A stretch of 64,000 bases of DNA, taken from an uncultured Clostridia bacterium. Lineage in GTDB: Bacteria > Bacillota > Clostridia > UBA1381. The notes under the pieces were generated by a model. It was not told where the DNA came from and searched no databases. It worked only from the letters and a program-made list of their open reading frames with translations. Every line of letters begins with the position of its first letter. Position 1 is the first letter of the stretch. The translations under genes and the position numbers were made by a program. Positions 1 through 8,617 of the stretch are shown one piece after another. The stretch spans positions 40,848 to 104,847 of the forward strand of contig CALXWJ010000088.1 of the NCBI GenBank assembly GCA_944392335.1. The letters are read 5' to 3'.

Positions 1-94
1 ATATCATCAGATCCATCTGTTTTATATCGCTCTTCATACTTTTTTTGTAACCGTTTTGCTTATTGCGCTTTGCTAAAGAAGTTATCAAATTCAT
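1..94 (-). CDS. Carbohydrate ABC transporter permease, N-terminus (cut by window edge)
   Basis: Only the first 31 codons lie in the window. The reading frame starts at ATG 94 with a GGAAAGGA ribosome binding site ten bases upstream. The visible residues are a short basic cytoplasmic tail (MNLITSLAKRNKQNGYKKS...) leading into KQMDLM, which looks like the tail in front of the first membrane helix of LplB/YteP-type sugar permeases. It lies 31 bp downstream of a YesM-type kinase and runs the same way, a common pairing of such transporters with their two-component system. The family call is inference from context and a short peptide. Confidence 0.45.
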   Translation of the reverse strand, partial: MNLITSLAKRNKQNGYKKSMKSDIKQMDLMI

Positions 95-125
95 TTATTT
101 ACATTCCTTTCCGTTCCAATGCATA

Positions 126-1895
126 TTAATCTGACGTTTCGTCTCCGAAATTATTTGGCATAAATAAAATATTTTCCTGCGGAATTGTTAGTATTATTGT
201 TGTAAACAGATTTTCTTTGCTTATAATTTCAATACCCGCCCTTTGACCGAATGCCGCTTCAAGTCTTTTATATATATTTTTTATACCTATTGATACATCT
301 GTCATATCATCATTTTTTAATGATTCGGTTATTTGATCTATTTTTGACTGTTCAATCCCCTTACCGTTATCCGTCACGGAAATTATCAAGTCATTTTCCG
401 GCTTCTCACATTTTATCGATATTCTGCCGTTATCCTTTTTGCATCCGTGAAAAACAGAATTTTCAATCAACGGCTGCAAACACATCCTGAGAACCATACA
501 TTCCGATAACGAGCTGTCCGCCGTTATATCAACCCTGAAATTATCATATCTTAAGCTTAAAAGATTCACATAATTTTTAATAAATAGAAGTTCTTCCCTC
601 AAAGGCACAAAAATCTTATCGGTTACAAGAGAGTATGTTAATATTTTTGAAAGCTGTGAGATCATCTTTGAAATATTTTCACTGTTTTCGACCGTTTCGA
701 TAACCTCATAATTTATTACCGCTAAGGTGTTATTCAAAAAATGCGGCGTTATCTGTATTTGCAATGCTTTCATTTTCCACTTTTCATATTGTACATTCCG
801 TGAATTGATCTCATTTTTCAATTTTGTATTATCATCCATCAGATATATTATCTTATTCGCGACCTCGCTTATTTCATTTTCGGTCAATTTTTTATAAGCA
901 TTTCTGTTTTCAAAAAGATCGAGTATATTTATAATCTGGGATATACTGTTCATTGAAAGTACAACGGCCATTACAATCAAAACGATCATAATCCCCAGAA
1001 ACAGAAGGATCAGCTTGACAAATAAACCGTTAACAACCGCATTGTAGTTGTTATTTAGCATAGTCCTGATATAATACCAATTATAGTACATTGATTTTTC
1101 TACCGAAATGGACATAGCTTGTGATCCGCTTTTGTATATTTCCTCAAATTTTCCGTCATCTATCATTTTTAAAATTTGCTTTTCAACATCTTTATTCCTG
1201 TTTTTTGTTAAAAGATTTGTATACATAATATTATTCGGTTCCGCAATATAAAATGCACTATCCTCATTAAAGTTTACCGAAATATATTTTTCCAGCCCCA
1301 GCAGATCAATATTTAATATAACGGCGCCTTTATTGTTCCTGTATTTTTTTATTAATGTAAAAACCTTATTTGCCGTATTGTCTATTTTTCTCGAGATCAT
1401 CTTATAGCTGTCGCTGAATTCTTCCGTATAAGCGCTGTACCATGAAGCATCCTCAAATTCCTCCAATGCTTCACAGTCGGTATCACTGCATAAAACATCC
1501 TGTATCTCACTGTATAAATAGATAGAATGTATAAGCGTTTTCCCTGACATAAATGTTGATATCTTTTTCATCATCTCTTCTTTTTCTTCATCGGTATACG
1601 GATTGTTTTCTCCTCTTGTCATATAATTTTCCACATCTTGATCCGCCATGATCTCGGCAGTAAGATATTCCGTATCTCTTATCAGCGCTTCAGTTGTCGC
1701 CCCTATCTTTTTTACCGTCTCATTGTTTATCTCAAGAGCCTCTTTCTTCGTGTTATTCATTGTCATAGTATATATCCCGAAGGCGGGTATTGTAAAAAAA
1801 GCCAAGAATATAACAAATAATTTTAAAGAATTTTTTACAGCAATACTTTTAAACCTATATTTCCTCCAAAAAGAAAAATAACTATTCTTAAACAT
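126..1895 (-). CDS. YesM-type sensor histidine kinase
   Basis: A 589-residue membrane kinase. I chose ATG 1895 because AAGGA sits eight bases upstream; the longer frame would overlap the regulator gene. A first membrane helix (about residues 22-42) and a second (about 291-313) bracket an extracytoplasmic sensor region. The cytoplasmic part carries the His_kinase box TPHFLNNTL with the phospho-accepting His near residue 383, then a HATPase domain with ENSVFHG and DNGKGI. This is the family that pairs with AraC-type response regulators and usually senses carbohydrates. It starts 4 bp after the regulator's stop codon, so the two form an operon. The ligand is unknown; the adjacent permease start suggests an oligosaccharide. 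Confidence 0.9.
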   Translation of the reverse strand: MFKNSYFSFWRKYRFKSIAVKNSLKLFVIFLAFFTIPAFGIYTMTMNNTKKEALEINNETVKKIGATTEALIRDTEYLTAEIMADQDVENYMTRGENNPYTDEEKEEMMKKISTFMSGKTLIHSIYLYSEIQDVLCSDTDCEALEEFEDASWYSAYTEEFSDSYKMISRKIDNTANKVFTLIKKYRNNKGAVILNIDLLGLEKYISVNFNEDSAFYIAEPNNIMYTNLLTKNRNKDVEKQILKMIDDGKFEEIYKSGSQAMSISVEKSMYYNWYYIRTMLNNNYNAVVNGLFVKLILLFLGIMIVLIVMAVVLSMNSISQIINILDLFENRNAYKKLTENEISEVANKIIYLMDDNTKLKNEINSRNVQYEKWKMKALQIQITPHFLNNTLAVINYEVIETVENSENISKMISQLSKILTYSLVTDKIFVPLREELLFIKNYVNLLSLRYDNFRVDITADSSLSECMVLRMCLQPLIENSVFHGCKKDNGRISIKCEKPENDLIISVTDNGKGIEQSKIDQITESLKNDDMTDVSIGIKNIYKRLEAAFGQRAGIEIISKENLFTTIILTIPQENILFMPNNFGDETSD

Positions 1896-1899
1896 GGTA

Positions 1900-3111
1900 T
1901 CAATCCTTATTTTCACTGTCCCTGTATTCCTGAATGGTTTTTCCCGTATATTTTCTGAACAGCCTTCTGAAGCTTCTCGTATCATTATATCCGATCATTT
2001 TACAAACCTTATCTGCGTTTATATTCTGTCCTATCAAATACACGGCTCTTTCCATTCTCAAGTCAAACATATATTCCGATATTCCCTTGCCGGTAATCTC
2101 TTTAAATTGCCTGCCCAAATAATCCCTGTTCATATTAAAATGCTTCGCGACATCATTTTTAAGTATCCCTGTTTCAAAATTGCGGTTTATATATTCTATA
2201 ACTTCATCTATAAATTTTGATTTTTTATTCAATTTCTCATCTAATTCATGAGAATTTATAAGTTTTACCTTCTCCTCTTCATCAACAATTGTTTTCTCAT
2301 CAGGGTCACATAATTCAAAAAAAGATTTATTATAGTTTTCAATAACCTCTGTTCCGATTCCTATTGTTTCTGTTATCTTCTTTTCTATTTCCTCATCACT
2401 CAGACCGATCTGGTTTTCTTGTGAAAATAAAAGCAAATATTTGTATTCATCCTCGTCTTTTATATTCATAACAAAACATTGATTATGTATTACCTTGATG
2501 ATATTTGTTATGGCATTGTTGAACATATCCGCATCATAATGCCATTTTTCTTTAAGAAATATATACAGGTCCTTAAATTTTATCGTAAGTATCTTACAGA
2601 CCGCTTTCTCTGCGGGAATTGTGCAAAGCTGTGAAAATTTATCTATTATTTCCTCTCTGCTTTCAAACATATTACAAAGAACATCATAAAAAAACATTTC
2701 CAATTCGATCTGATTATTTTTATAAATATCTTTCTTTTTTAAAAGCTCATTTTTAAGCCTTTTCATCATCTCTTTGAACTCATCGGGATCTATTACCTTT
2801 AACAGATAGTAAAGCACCTTATACCTGATCGCCTCCTGCGCGTACTGAAATTCACCGTATCCGCTTACCATGATCACTTTTATGTACGGCTTATTCTCAT
2901 ATATCCATTTGGCTATGTCAATACCTGTTATATCCGGCATTTTGACATCTGTAAATACCACGTCGACATCATTTTTTTCAAGGTATTTCAATGCCTCCGG
3001 GCTGTTGGAAAAGCTGCGGACAATTTCAAAATCCCCTGCATATGCCATACAATATTTCTTTAAGGTTTCCCTTGCTATTTTTTCATCATCAATAATAATT
3101 GCTTTAAACAT
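1900..3111 (-). CDS. YesN-type response regulator with AraC DNA-binding domain
   Basis: 403 residues. The N-terminal receiver domain has the DDE acidic pocket (residues 8-10) and the phospho-accepting Asp in VFTDVKMPD (about residue 55). The C-terminal 100 residues are two AraC helix-turn-helix units (NRDYLGRQFKEITGKG and MIGYNDTRSFRRLFRKYTG). The middle about 170 residues are the variable linker seen in YesN proteins. It is the first gene of the pair with the kinase. An 18-bp direct repeat upstream at 3197-3245 is a plausible binding site for this protein. Confidence 0.92.
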   Translation of the reverse strand: MFKAIIIDDEKIARETLKKYCMAYAGDFEIVRSFSNSPEALKYLEKNDVDVVFTDVKMPDITGIDIAKWIYENKPYIKVIMVSGYGEFQYAQEAIRYKVLYYLLKVIDPDEFKEMMKRLKNELLKKKDIYKNNQIELEMFFYDVLCNMFESREEIIDKFSQLCTIPAEKAVCKILTIKFKDLYIFLKEKWHYDADMFNNAITNIIKVIHNQCFVMNIKDEDEYKYLLLFSQENQIGLSDEEIEKKITETIGIGTEVIENYNKSFFELCDPDEKTIVDEEEKVKLINSHELDEKLNKKSKFIDEVIEYINRNFETGILKNDVAKHFNMNRDYLGRQFKEITGKGISEYMFDLRMERAVYLIGQNINADKVCKMIGYNDTRSFRRLFRKYTGKTIQEYRDSENKD

Positions 3112-3196
3112 CAGTATACTACCCTCTCGTATTTATTAATCTGATGTGTCCTTTTTATTAATAAAATATTAACATATTTTACCAATCAGCACAATT

Positions 3197-3245
3197 GGTT
3201 AAATACGACTTTTTTTATTTGAAACAGGGTTAAATACGACTTTTT
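3197..3245. promoter_or_regulatory. Direct repeat upstream of the response regulator gene
   Basis: GGTTAAATACGACTTTTT occurs exactly at 3197-3214 and again at 3228-3245, 31 bp apart (about three helical turns), 86 bp upstream of the regulator start. Same-face direct repeats are the usual architecture of AraC-family binding sites, so autoregulation is a reasonable inference. The rest of 3112-3420 holds no ORF or RNA that I recognise. Confidence 0.5.
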
Positions 3246-3426
3246 AGCCCTGTGTTCAGACACATACATTTTTATATTTTAATACATTGTTCCTGATATA
3301 TCACTTATTCATTTTATCCTTTAACTCCATATATAGTAATTATGAATATATAATCAATAAAATTACAAATAATAATATAAAAAATGGCTATATATAAAAT
3401 GTTATATGGGTATAAGAATTTTGATA

Positions 3427-3463
3427 TTGCAAAAAGGCCAAAACTTTGTTAAAATATTAACAA
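3427..3463 (+). promoter_or_regulatory. adhE promoter with Rex operator
   Basis: A TTGCAA -35 (3427-3432) and a TAAAAT -10 (3450-3455) are separated by 17 bp. The palindrome TTGTTAAAATATTAACAA (3446-3463) lies over the -10. It matches the published Rex consensus TTGTTAANNNNTTAACAA exactly. Rex represses fermentation genes when NADH is low, and adhE is a classic target. Confidence 0.85.
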
Positions 3464-3529
3464 AGAAACAGCGGGGATAATTTTAAACAAAATTATTTAA
3501 GCTGAATAAAAAAGTTAGGAGAATAGCTT

Positions 3530-6133
3530 ATGAGTAAAAATTATGAAATTGTGGACAGTATCGAAAAACTTGAAGCGGCATTAAAAAAGACCAGGGCAGC
3601 ACAAGAAAAGTTTTCAAAGTTTTCTCAAAAACAGGTAGATGAGATCTTTAAAGCTGCGGCTATCGCCGCGAATAAAGCAAGGATCCCTCTTGCCAAAATG
3701 GCCGTTGAAGAAACGGGAATGGGCGTAGTTGAAGACAAGATTATTAAAAATCACTATGCTGCCGAATATATTTACAACGCATATAAAAATACAAAGACAT
3801 GCGGGGTTATTGAAGAAGACAAAGCATTCGGGATCAAAAAGATCGCGGAGCCTATAGGCGTCATTGCAGCGGTAATTCCGACCACTAACCCTACATCAAC
3901 CGCAATATTCAAAACTCTGATAGCTTTAAAAACCAGAAACGGTATAATCATAAGCCCTCATCCGAGAGCTAAAAAAAGTACGATCGAAGCTGCAAAAGTA
4001 GTATTGGAAGCAGCCGTTGCCGCGGGAGCTCCCGAAGATATTATCGGATGGATCGATGTTCCGAGTCTTGATCTGACAAATATGATCATGAAGGAATCAG
4101 ACACAATTCTTGCAACAGGCGGTCCCGGCATGGTTAAGGCTGCATATTCGAGCGGAAAACCCGCATTGGGCGTTGGCGCCGGAAATACTCCTGCCATTAT
4201 TGACGACAGTGCGGATATCTTACTGGCAGTAAACTCGATCATTCATTCAAAGACATTTGATAACGGTATGATTTGTGCTTCCGAGCAATCTGTAATTGTA
4301 TTGGACAGTGTTTATAATAAAGTAAAAAAAGAATTCGCGGACAGAGGATGTTATTTCTTAAATAAGGAAGAAACAGAAAAGGTAAGAAAAACAATTCTTA
4401 TAAACGGTGCGTTAAATGCTAAAATCGTTGGTCAAAAACCATATACTATCGCAAAGCTTGCGGGTGTAGACGTACCTGAAGAAACAAAGATAATTATCGG
4501 TGAAGTAACAAGCGTTGATATAAGCGAAGAATTTGCCCATGAAAAATTATCTCCGGTATTGGCAATGTACAAAGCAAAGACATTTGATGATGCATTGAAC
4601 AAAGCCGAAAGATTAATAGCTGACGGAGGATTCGGCCACACCGCTTCCATATATTTGAACGTTGCTTCCGAGCAGGACAAGCTGAATGAATTCTCTTCAA
4701 GAATGAAAACCTGCCGTATTCTTGTAAATACTCCTTCTTCACAGGGCGGTATCGGTGATATGTATAACTTTAAATTAGCTCCGTCATTAACATTGGGATG
4801 CGGCTCATGGGGCGGCAACTCTGTTTCAGAAAACGTAGGAGTTAAACATTTGTTAAATATCAAGACGGTAGCCGAGAGGAGAGAAAATATGCTTTGGTTC
4901 AGAGCGCCTGAAAAGGTTTATATTAAAAAAGGATGTCTTCCTGTTGCACTTGATGAATTAAAGAATGTAATGGGTAAGAAAAAGGCATTTATCGTAACAG
5001 ACAGCTTCTTATATCACAATGGCTTCACAAAGCCGATTACCGATAAATTGGATGAAATGGGTATAACACATACAACATTCTTTGATGTTGAGCCCGATCC
5101 TACATTGGCTTGCGCTATTGCAGGCGCTGAACAAATGAGATCCTTTGAGCCTGACTGCATTATAGCATTGGGCGGCGGAAGCGCTATGGACGCCGGTAAA
5201 ATCATGTGGGTATTATATGAACATCCCGAAGCTGACTTTATGGACATGGCAATGAGATTTATCGATATCAGAAAGAGGGTTTATACTTTCCCGAAAATGG
5301 GAGAAAAGGCATACTTTATTGCTGTTCCCACATCTGCCGGCACAGGTTCTGAGGTTACACCCTTCGCAGTTATTACCGACGAAAAAACAGGCGTTAAATA
5401 TCCTCTTGCTGACTATGAATTACTCCCGAACATGGCAATTATAGATACAGATATGCATATGAGCGCTCCAAAAGGTTTGACTGCCGCTTCCGGTATCGAC
5501 GCCGTAACTCACGCGTTGGAAGCATATGCGTCAATGATGGCTACCGACTATACAGACGGTCTTGCTGTTCAAGCATTAAAAACAATATTTAAATATTTAC
5601 CAAGAGCATATGACAACGGTCAGGTTGATGTTGAAGCAAGAGAAAAAATGGCTAATGCGGCTACAATGGCAGGTATGGCGTTTGCCAATGCATTCCTTGG
5701 AATATGTCACTCGATGGCACACAAATTGGGCGCTTTCCATCACCTGCCTCACGGTGTTGCAAATGCGTTGATGATAGATGAAGTTATCAGATTTAACGCA
5801 GCAGAAGTTCCTGTTAAAATGGGTACCTTCCCGCAATATGATCACCCTCATACCATGGCAAGATATGCAGAAGTTGCAGATGCTTTAGGCTTTGGCGGAA
5901 AAACAGATGCGGATAAGGTTGAAAATCTTATCAAAGAAATAGATAAGTTAAAAGAAAAAGTAGGTATTAAAAAGACAATTAAAGAATATGGAATAGATGA
6001 GGCTGACTTCCTTGCAAGACTTGATGAAATGACCGAACAGGCATTTGACGACCAATGTACGGGAGCAAACCCAAGATATCCATTAATGAGTGAAATTAAA
6101 CAAATGTATCTTAATGCATATTACGGAAAATAA
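3530..6133 (+). CDS. adhE: Bifunctional acetaldehyde-CoA/alcohol dehydrogenase
   Basis: 867 residues, the normal length of AdhE. It reduces acetyl-CoA to acetaldehyde and then ethanol, using two NADH, in the cytoplasm. The aldehyde dehydrogenase half (about 1-445) has the catalytic Cys249 in GMICASEQ and the glycine-rich GGPGM segment. The iron-dependent alcohol dehydrogenase half (about 460-867) has the nucleotide motif GGGSAMDAGK and the metal-binding stretch ASGIDAVTHALEAY followed by HSMAHKLGAFHHLPHG. An AGGAG site precedes ATG 3530. It is monocistronic: a promoter with Rex box lies upstream and a hairpin terminator downstream. This is the ethanol-forming redox valve of a fermenting anaerobe. 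Confidence 0.98.
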   Translation: MSKNYEIVDSIEKLEAALKKTRAAQEKFSKFSQKQVDEIFKAAAIAANKARIPLAKMAVEETGMGVVEDKIIKNHYAAEYIYNAYKNTKTCGVIEEDKAFGIKKIAEPIGVIAAVIPTTNPTSTAIFKTLIALKTRNGIIISPHPRAKKSTIEAAKVVLEAAVAAGAPEDIIGWIDVPSLDLTNMIMKESDTILATGGPGMVKAAYSSGKPALGVGAGNTPAIIDDSADILLAVNSIIHSKTFDNGMICASEQSVIVLDSVYNKVKKEFADRGCYFLNKEETEKVRKTILINGALNAKIVGQKPYTIAKLAGVDVPEETKIIIGEVTSVDISEEFAHEKLSPVLAMYKAKTFDDALNKAERLIADGGFGHTASIYLNVASEQDKLNEFSSRMKTCRILVNTPSSQGGIGDMYNFKLAPSLTLGCGSWGGNSVSENVGVKHLLNIKTVAERRENMLWFRAPEKVYIKKGCLPVALDELKNVMGKKKAFIVTDSFLYHNGFTKPITDKLDEMGITHTTFFDVEPDPTLACAIAGAEQMRSFEPDCIIALGGGSAMDAGKIMWVLYEHPEADFMDMAMRFIDIRKRVYTFPKMGEKAYFIAVPTSAGTGSEVTPFAVITDEKTGVKYPLADYELLPNMAIIDTDMHMSAPKGLTAASGIDAVTHALEAYASMMATDYTDGLAVQALKTIFKYLPRAYDNGQVDVEAREKMANAATMAGMAFANAFLGICHSMAHKLGAFHHLPHGVANALMIDEVIRFNAAEVPVKMGTFPQYDHPHTMARYAEVADALGFGGKTDADKVENLIKEIDKLKEKVGIKKTIKEYGIDEADFLARLDEMTEQAFDDQCTGANPRYPLMSEIKQMYLNAYYGK

Positions 6134-6236
6134 TATTTCCGGATATAGATAAACAATAAGTCTGGATAAACCCGGTGAATATCAGTTTATCAGATCGCAA
6201 TATTATGTTTTTGCTATAGCTGCAAACTTATATATC

Positions 6237-6276
6237 GCCGCGGTTTATTTCAGATCTTATAGCCGCGGCATATTTA
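6237..6276 (+). terminator. Terminator after adhE
   Basis: GCCGCGG (6237-6243) pairs with CCGCGGC (6263-6269), followed by the T-rich ATATTTATTT. It closes the adhE transcript. Confidence 0.65.
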
Positions 6277-6317
6277 TTTGTGCCGCCCGCCGAAACCGGA
6301 GGAATGGAGGACTAAAT

Positions 6318-7067
6318 ATGAAACTCGATAAAGTTATAGCTGTCAGTGCCGGAAAAAAAATCTACAGAACAGACGACACTGCAATAAAAGTTTTTGATGA
6401 ATCTTATTTAAAATCTGATATATTGAACGAAGCATTGAATCAGGCACGTATTGAAGAAACCGGTCTGAATATTGCAAAGCTGAAAGAAGTTATGAGAATT
6501 GACGGAAAATGGGCTATTGCATCAGATTATATCGAAGGAAAAACCCTTGCGCAGCTTATGCAGGAAAATCCGGATAAAACAGATGAATATCTTAATATGT
6601 TTGTTGATCTGCAACTAGAGGTCCACAAAAAAACAGCACCGTTATTAAACAAGCTTAAAGATAAAATGCACCGGAAAATATCAATGGCAGATATCGACGC
6701 CACAACAAGATATGACTTGCATACCAGGCTGGAAGCAATGCCAAAACACAATAAGGTTTGTCACGGCGATTTTAATCCCAGCAATATTATTATCACTAAG
6801 GATAATACACCGTATATTCTTGACTGGTCTCATGCAACCCAGGGCAATGCCTCTGCAGATGTTGCAAGAACATATTTATTATTCTGTTTAAACAAAGATA
6901 CTGATCTTGCAAAAAAATACCTTAATCTTTTCTGTACAAAGAGCGATACGGCAAGACAATATGTTGAATCATGGATGCCTATCGTTGCTGCTTCACAGTC
7001 GGTAAAGGGCAAACCTGAAGAACGCGAATTTTTATTGTCATGGGTTAACGTTGTTGACTATGAATAA
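6318..7067 (+). CDS. APH-fold phosphotransferase (aminoglycoside phosphotransferase/choline kinase-like)
   Basis: 249 residues with GGAGGA five to nine bases before the ATG. The small-molecule kinase signatures are present: the Brenner-type catalytic loop CHGDFNPSNI (about residues 148-157) and the metal-binding DWSHA near residue 170, followed by ADVARTY as in the APH superfamily. An N-terminal segment (VFDESYLKSDILNEA) resembles the nucleotide-binding lobe. The substrate is not predictable. The family includes housekeeping kinases of sugars and amines, so this is not evidence of antibiotic resistance. It has its own terminator. Confidence 0.8.
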   Translation: MKLDKVIAVSAGKKIYRTDDTAIKVFDESYLKSDILNEALNQARIEETGLNIAKLKEVMRIDGKWAIASDYIEGKTLAQLMQENPDKTDEYLNMFVDLQLEVHKKTAPLLNKLKDKMHRKISMADIDATTRYDLHTRLEAMPKHNKVCHGDFNPSNIIITKDNTPYILDWSHATQGNASADVARTYLLFCLNKDTDLAKKYLNLFCTKSDTARQYVESWMPIVAASQSVKGKPEEREFLLSWVNVVDYE

Positions 7068-7086
7068 TAAATAATTTTAAATAAAT

Positions 7087-7140
7087 ATTCGGTATATCAG
7101 ACTTTTGATTCCGATATACCGAATTAATTTTATATTTTTT
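7087..7140 (+). terminator. Terminator after the APH-fold kinase
   Basis: A perfect 12-bp stem, ATTCGGTATATC (7087-7098) with GATATACCGAAT (7113-7124), is followed by a T-rich tract ending in TTTTTT. Confidence 0.85.
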
Positions 7141-7151
7141 TAAAAAATTAC

Positions 7152-7180
7152 TTGACATGTATCTGATTTTAGTATATAAT
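7152..7180 (+). promoter_or_regulatory. Consensus promoter of tRNA-Thr
   Basis: TTGACA (7152-7157), a 17-bp spacer and TATAAT (7175-7180) match the sigma-A consensus exactly, 11 bp before the tRNA. Confidence 0.9.
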
Positions 7181-7191
7181 TACTATGTTGT

Positions 7192-7267
7192 GCTGATGTA
7201 GCTCAGTCGGCAGAGCACTACATTGGTAGTGTAGAGGTCACGAGTTCGACTCTCGTCATCAGCTCCA
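7192..7267 (+). tRNA. tRNA-Thr (anticodon GGU)
   Basis: A full 76-base cloverleaf: acceptor GCTGATG/CATCAGC, a D-arm with GCTC/GAGC, anticodon arm CTACA-TTGGTAG-TGTAG giving anticodon GGT, T-arm ACGAG-TTCGACT-CTCGT, and encoded CCA. It reads ACC/ACU threonine codons. Accessory DNA begins directly downstream, which fits tRNA genes as integration sites. Confidence 0.98.
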
Positions 7268-7273
7268 TAGAAA

Positions 7274-7312
7274 ATGGCTTGAAATCTATAGTTTCAAGCC
7301 ATATCTTTTTTT
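7274..7312 (+). terminator. Terminator after tRNA-Thr
   Basis: ATGGCTTGAAA (7274-7284) pairs perfectly with TTTCAAGCCAT (7292-7302), with a seven-T tract at 7306-7312. Confidence 0.9.
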
Positions 7313-7567
7313 GTGCAATATATATAAACGCCCGATTTGGTGTTTATTTGGTGTTTATTATTGTATCTTTAGGCTCTTTTTTTTGCGTTGGCTCAATATA
7401 ATATATACAAAACCGCAAACTTTTATACAAATATGCAAACAGCTATTATAACAGGAATTTTGAGCGGTGCAGAGCTGCAGGCGTAACAATTAGTTTTTGG
7501 TAAGGTTAAATATTTACGATTATACATTAAGGAGCGGAACATAAAATCCCGCTCCAATCTGATGGCT
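7313..7567. other. Island left edge without a recognisable gene
   Basis: No convincing ORF. It contains GGTGTTTATTTGGTGTTTA (7339-7357), which recurs with one difference at 10114-10132. Read on the minus strand, a short open stretch ends at this repeat, possibly a gene-end scar, but no integrase motif can be seen. Confidence 0.5.
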
Positions 7568-7831
7568 TTAATCCGGATCAACAACTCCGTTTTCCCACAA
7601 TTCACATTCCGATATGTCTATATTTTCATTCCAAGCAATACCGCATCCGCCGCAATCCACATAAACATTTTTGAATAATGCAGGGTTTTCTTTGAGCGGC
7701 AAAAACATCTGTCCAAAATTGTCAAAAAGCTGTTTGACATCATATTTTTTTCGTACTCCATTAACAAAAAGCACTGATAACATCATATCGTTCAACGGTG
7801 TTACCTCTTTCACTCTGATGGATAAAGCCAT
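7568..7831 (-). CDS. DUF2442-type small protein
   Basis: 87 residues, with AAGGGGTGATGTT before ATG 7831. The pattern VKEVTPLNDMMLSVLFVNG...YDVKQLF...FKNVYVDCGGCGIAWNENIDIS is the DUF2442 fold (strand-rich, ending in a conserved W-acidic segment). Function unknown. DUF2442 proteins are commonly encoded beside DUF4160 proteins in small mobile pairs that resemble toxin-antitoxin units, and that is the arrangement here: the DUF4160 gene ends 32 bp upstream on the same transcript. Confidence 0.75.
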   Translation of the reverse strand: MALSIRVKEVTPLNDMMLSVLFVNGVRKKYDVKQLFDNFGQMFLPLKENPALFKNVYVDCGGCGIAWNENIDISECELWENGVVDPD

Positions 7832-7863
7832 AACATCACCCCTTTTCTGTTGTTTACGCTCAT

Positions 7864-8115
7864 TTATTCAAGCGGCGGCAATCTCTTTAAGGTTTTTGTG
7901 TCCCACATTTTCATTATGTCATTTTTATATTGTACCGCCCATTCTTTTATAAGCCTTTGCGCATTGTTTGGCAAATCTCCTTCAATCATTTCGAGTGTTT
8001 CAATATTAAAGCTACCGTTATATTCTCCGTATACTGCATGAAAATGCGGCGGATTGTGTTCTTTCGTTAAAAATATTTTTATTATTATTCCATAAAATCG
8101 TGTTATCTCCGGCAT
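7864..8115 (-). CDS. DUF4160 domain protein
   Basis: 83 residues starting at ATG 8115 behind AAAGGGGGTT. The diagnostic stretch EHNPPHFHAVYGEYNGSF and the following helix AQRLIKEWAVQYKNDIMKMWD identify DUF4160. Biochemical function unknown; frequent association with DUF2442 suggests a toxin-antitoxin-like or host-interference pair. It is first in a two-gene unit with a strong promoter at 8139-8168. Confidence 0.8.
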   Translation of the reverse strand: MPEITRFYGIIIKIFLTKEHNPPHFHAVYGEYNGSFNIETLEMIEGDLPNNAQRLIKEWAVQYKNDIMKMWDTKTLKRLPPLE

Positions 8116-8138
8116 TGTTAACCCCCTTTTTTACTTAT

Positions 8139-8168
8139 ATTATAATTCATTTGTTGTTGTTTTGTCAA
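8139..8168 (-). promoter_or_regulatory. Promoter of the DUF4160-DUF2442 pair
   Basis: On the minus strand TTGACA (8168-8163), an 18-bp spacer and TATAAT (8144-8139), 24 bp before the DUF4160 start. Confidence 0.8.
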
Positions 8169-8236
8169 GATTTTTTTGCCGTTTTCTCCGCACTTCTCAT
8201 GATAAGATAAGTTTTATAGCTGTTTTAAATCCTACC

Positions 8237-8446
8237 TCAAATGCTGTTTTTTTGAGTATAATCTAACATTTCAAGAAATAACAAATTTTCTTTATCTGCC
8301 TTTTCATAATCTATATTATAATTTGGCTTTATATATGTATCATAATACTCTGTAAAATATTTCTCTGATTGTTTCGTTTCAAACGGGTTATCATTTTTCT
8401 TGTCCGCATTTAATGTGTCATATAACATAGATAATATGTCTTTCAT
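8237..8446 (-). CDS. Small acidic hypothetical protein
   Basis: 69 residues, with GAGGAG nine bases before ATG 8446. The sequence is highly charged and soluble (LYDTLNADKKNDNPFE at the N-terminus, tyrosine-rich middle, helical C-terminus). I do not recognise a catalytic motif; it resembles short DUF6809-like proteins of clostridial mobile elements, a weak match from memory. It lies between the DUF4160 pair and a small-RNA candidate read the opposite way. Confidence 0.55.
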   Translation of the reverse strand: MKDILSMLYDTLNADKKNDNPFETKQSEKYFTEYYDTYIKPNYNIDYEKADKENLLFLEMLDYTQKNSI

Positions 8447-8487
8447 AATTTTTTACTCCTCATTTTGATATTTTTTTTAATTAAATA

Positions 8488-8516
8488 TTGACATTTGAGA
8501 GCGGCAATGTTATACT
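8488..8516 (+). promoter_or_regulatory. Rightward promoter of the small-RNA candidate
   Basis: TTGACA (8488-8493), a 17-bp spacer and TATACT (8511-8516). No ORF with a ribosome site follows; a terminator lies about 85 bp downstream. Confidence 0.75.
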
Positions 8517-8522
8517 ATGCTT

Positions 8523-8610
8523 GTGATTTATTTCATTTTGTGCCGCTCTCACGCGGTGCATAACTCCCTTGTATTTGCTTTACCGCTCTGCAAGGGAGCT
8601 TTTATTTTTT
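8523..8610 (+). ncRNA. Candidate small RNA (~86 nt) with complementarity to a leader 350 bp away
   Basis: Bounded by the promoter at 8488-8516 and an intrinsic terminator: CTCCCTTG (8564-8571), CAAGGGAG (8591-8598), then CTTTTATTTTTT. Its 5' end (8521-8549) nearly repeats plus-strand 8872-8900, which is the antisense of the leader of the leftward HIRAN-like transcript. The RNA could therefore pair with about 29 nt of that mRNA (one mismatch, two G-U pairs), covering the ATG and part of the Shine-Dalgarno. Promoter, terminator and complementarity are seen; transcription and function are inferred. Confidence 0.6.
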
Positions 8611-8617
8611 CCCTCCC

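Noticed and set aside
6318..7067. Aminoglycoside resistance gene
   Set aside because: The APH fold is shared by many housekeeping kinases, and nothing in the context (no mobile element, chromosomal neighbours) supports resistance.
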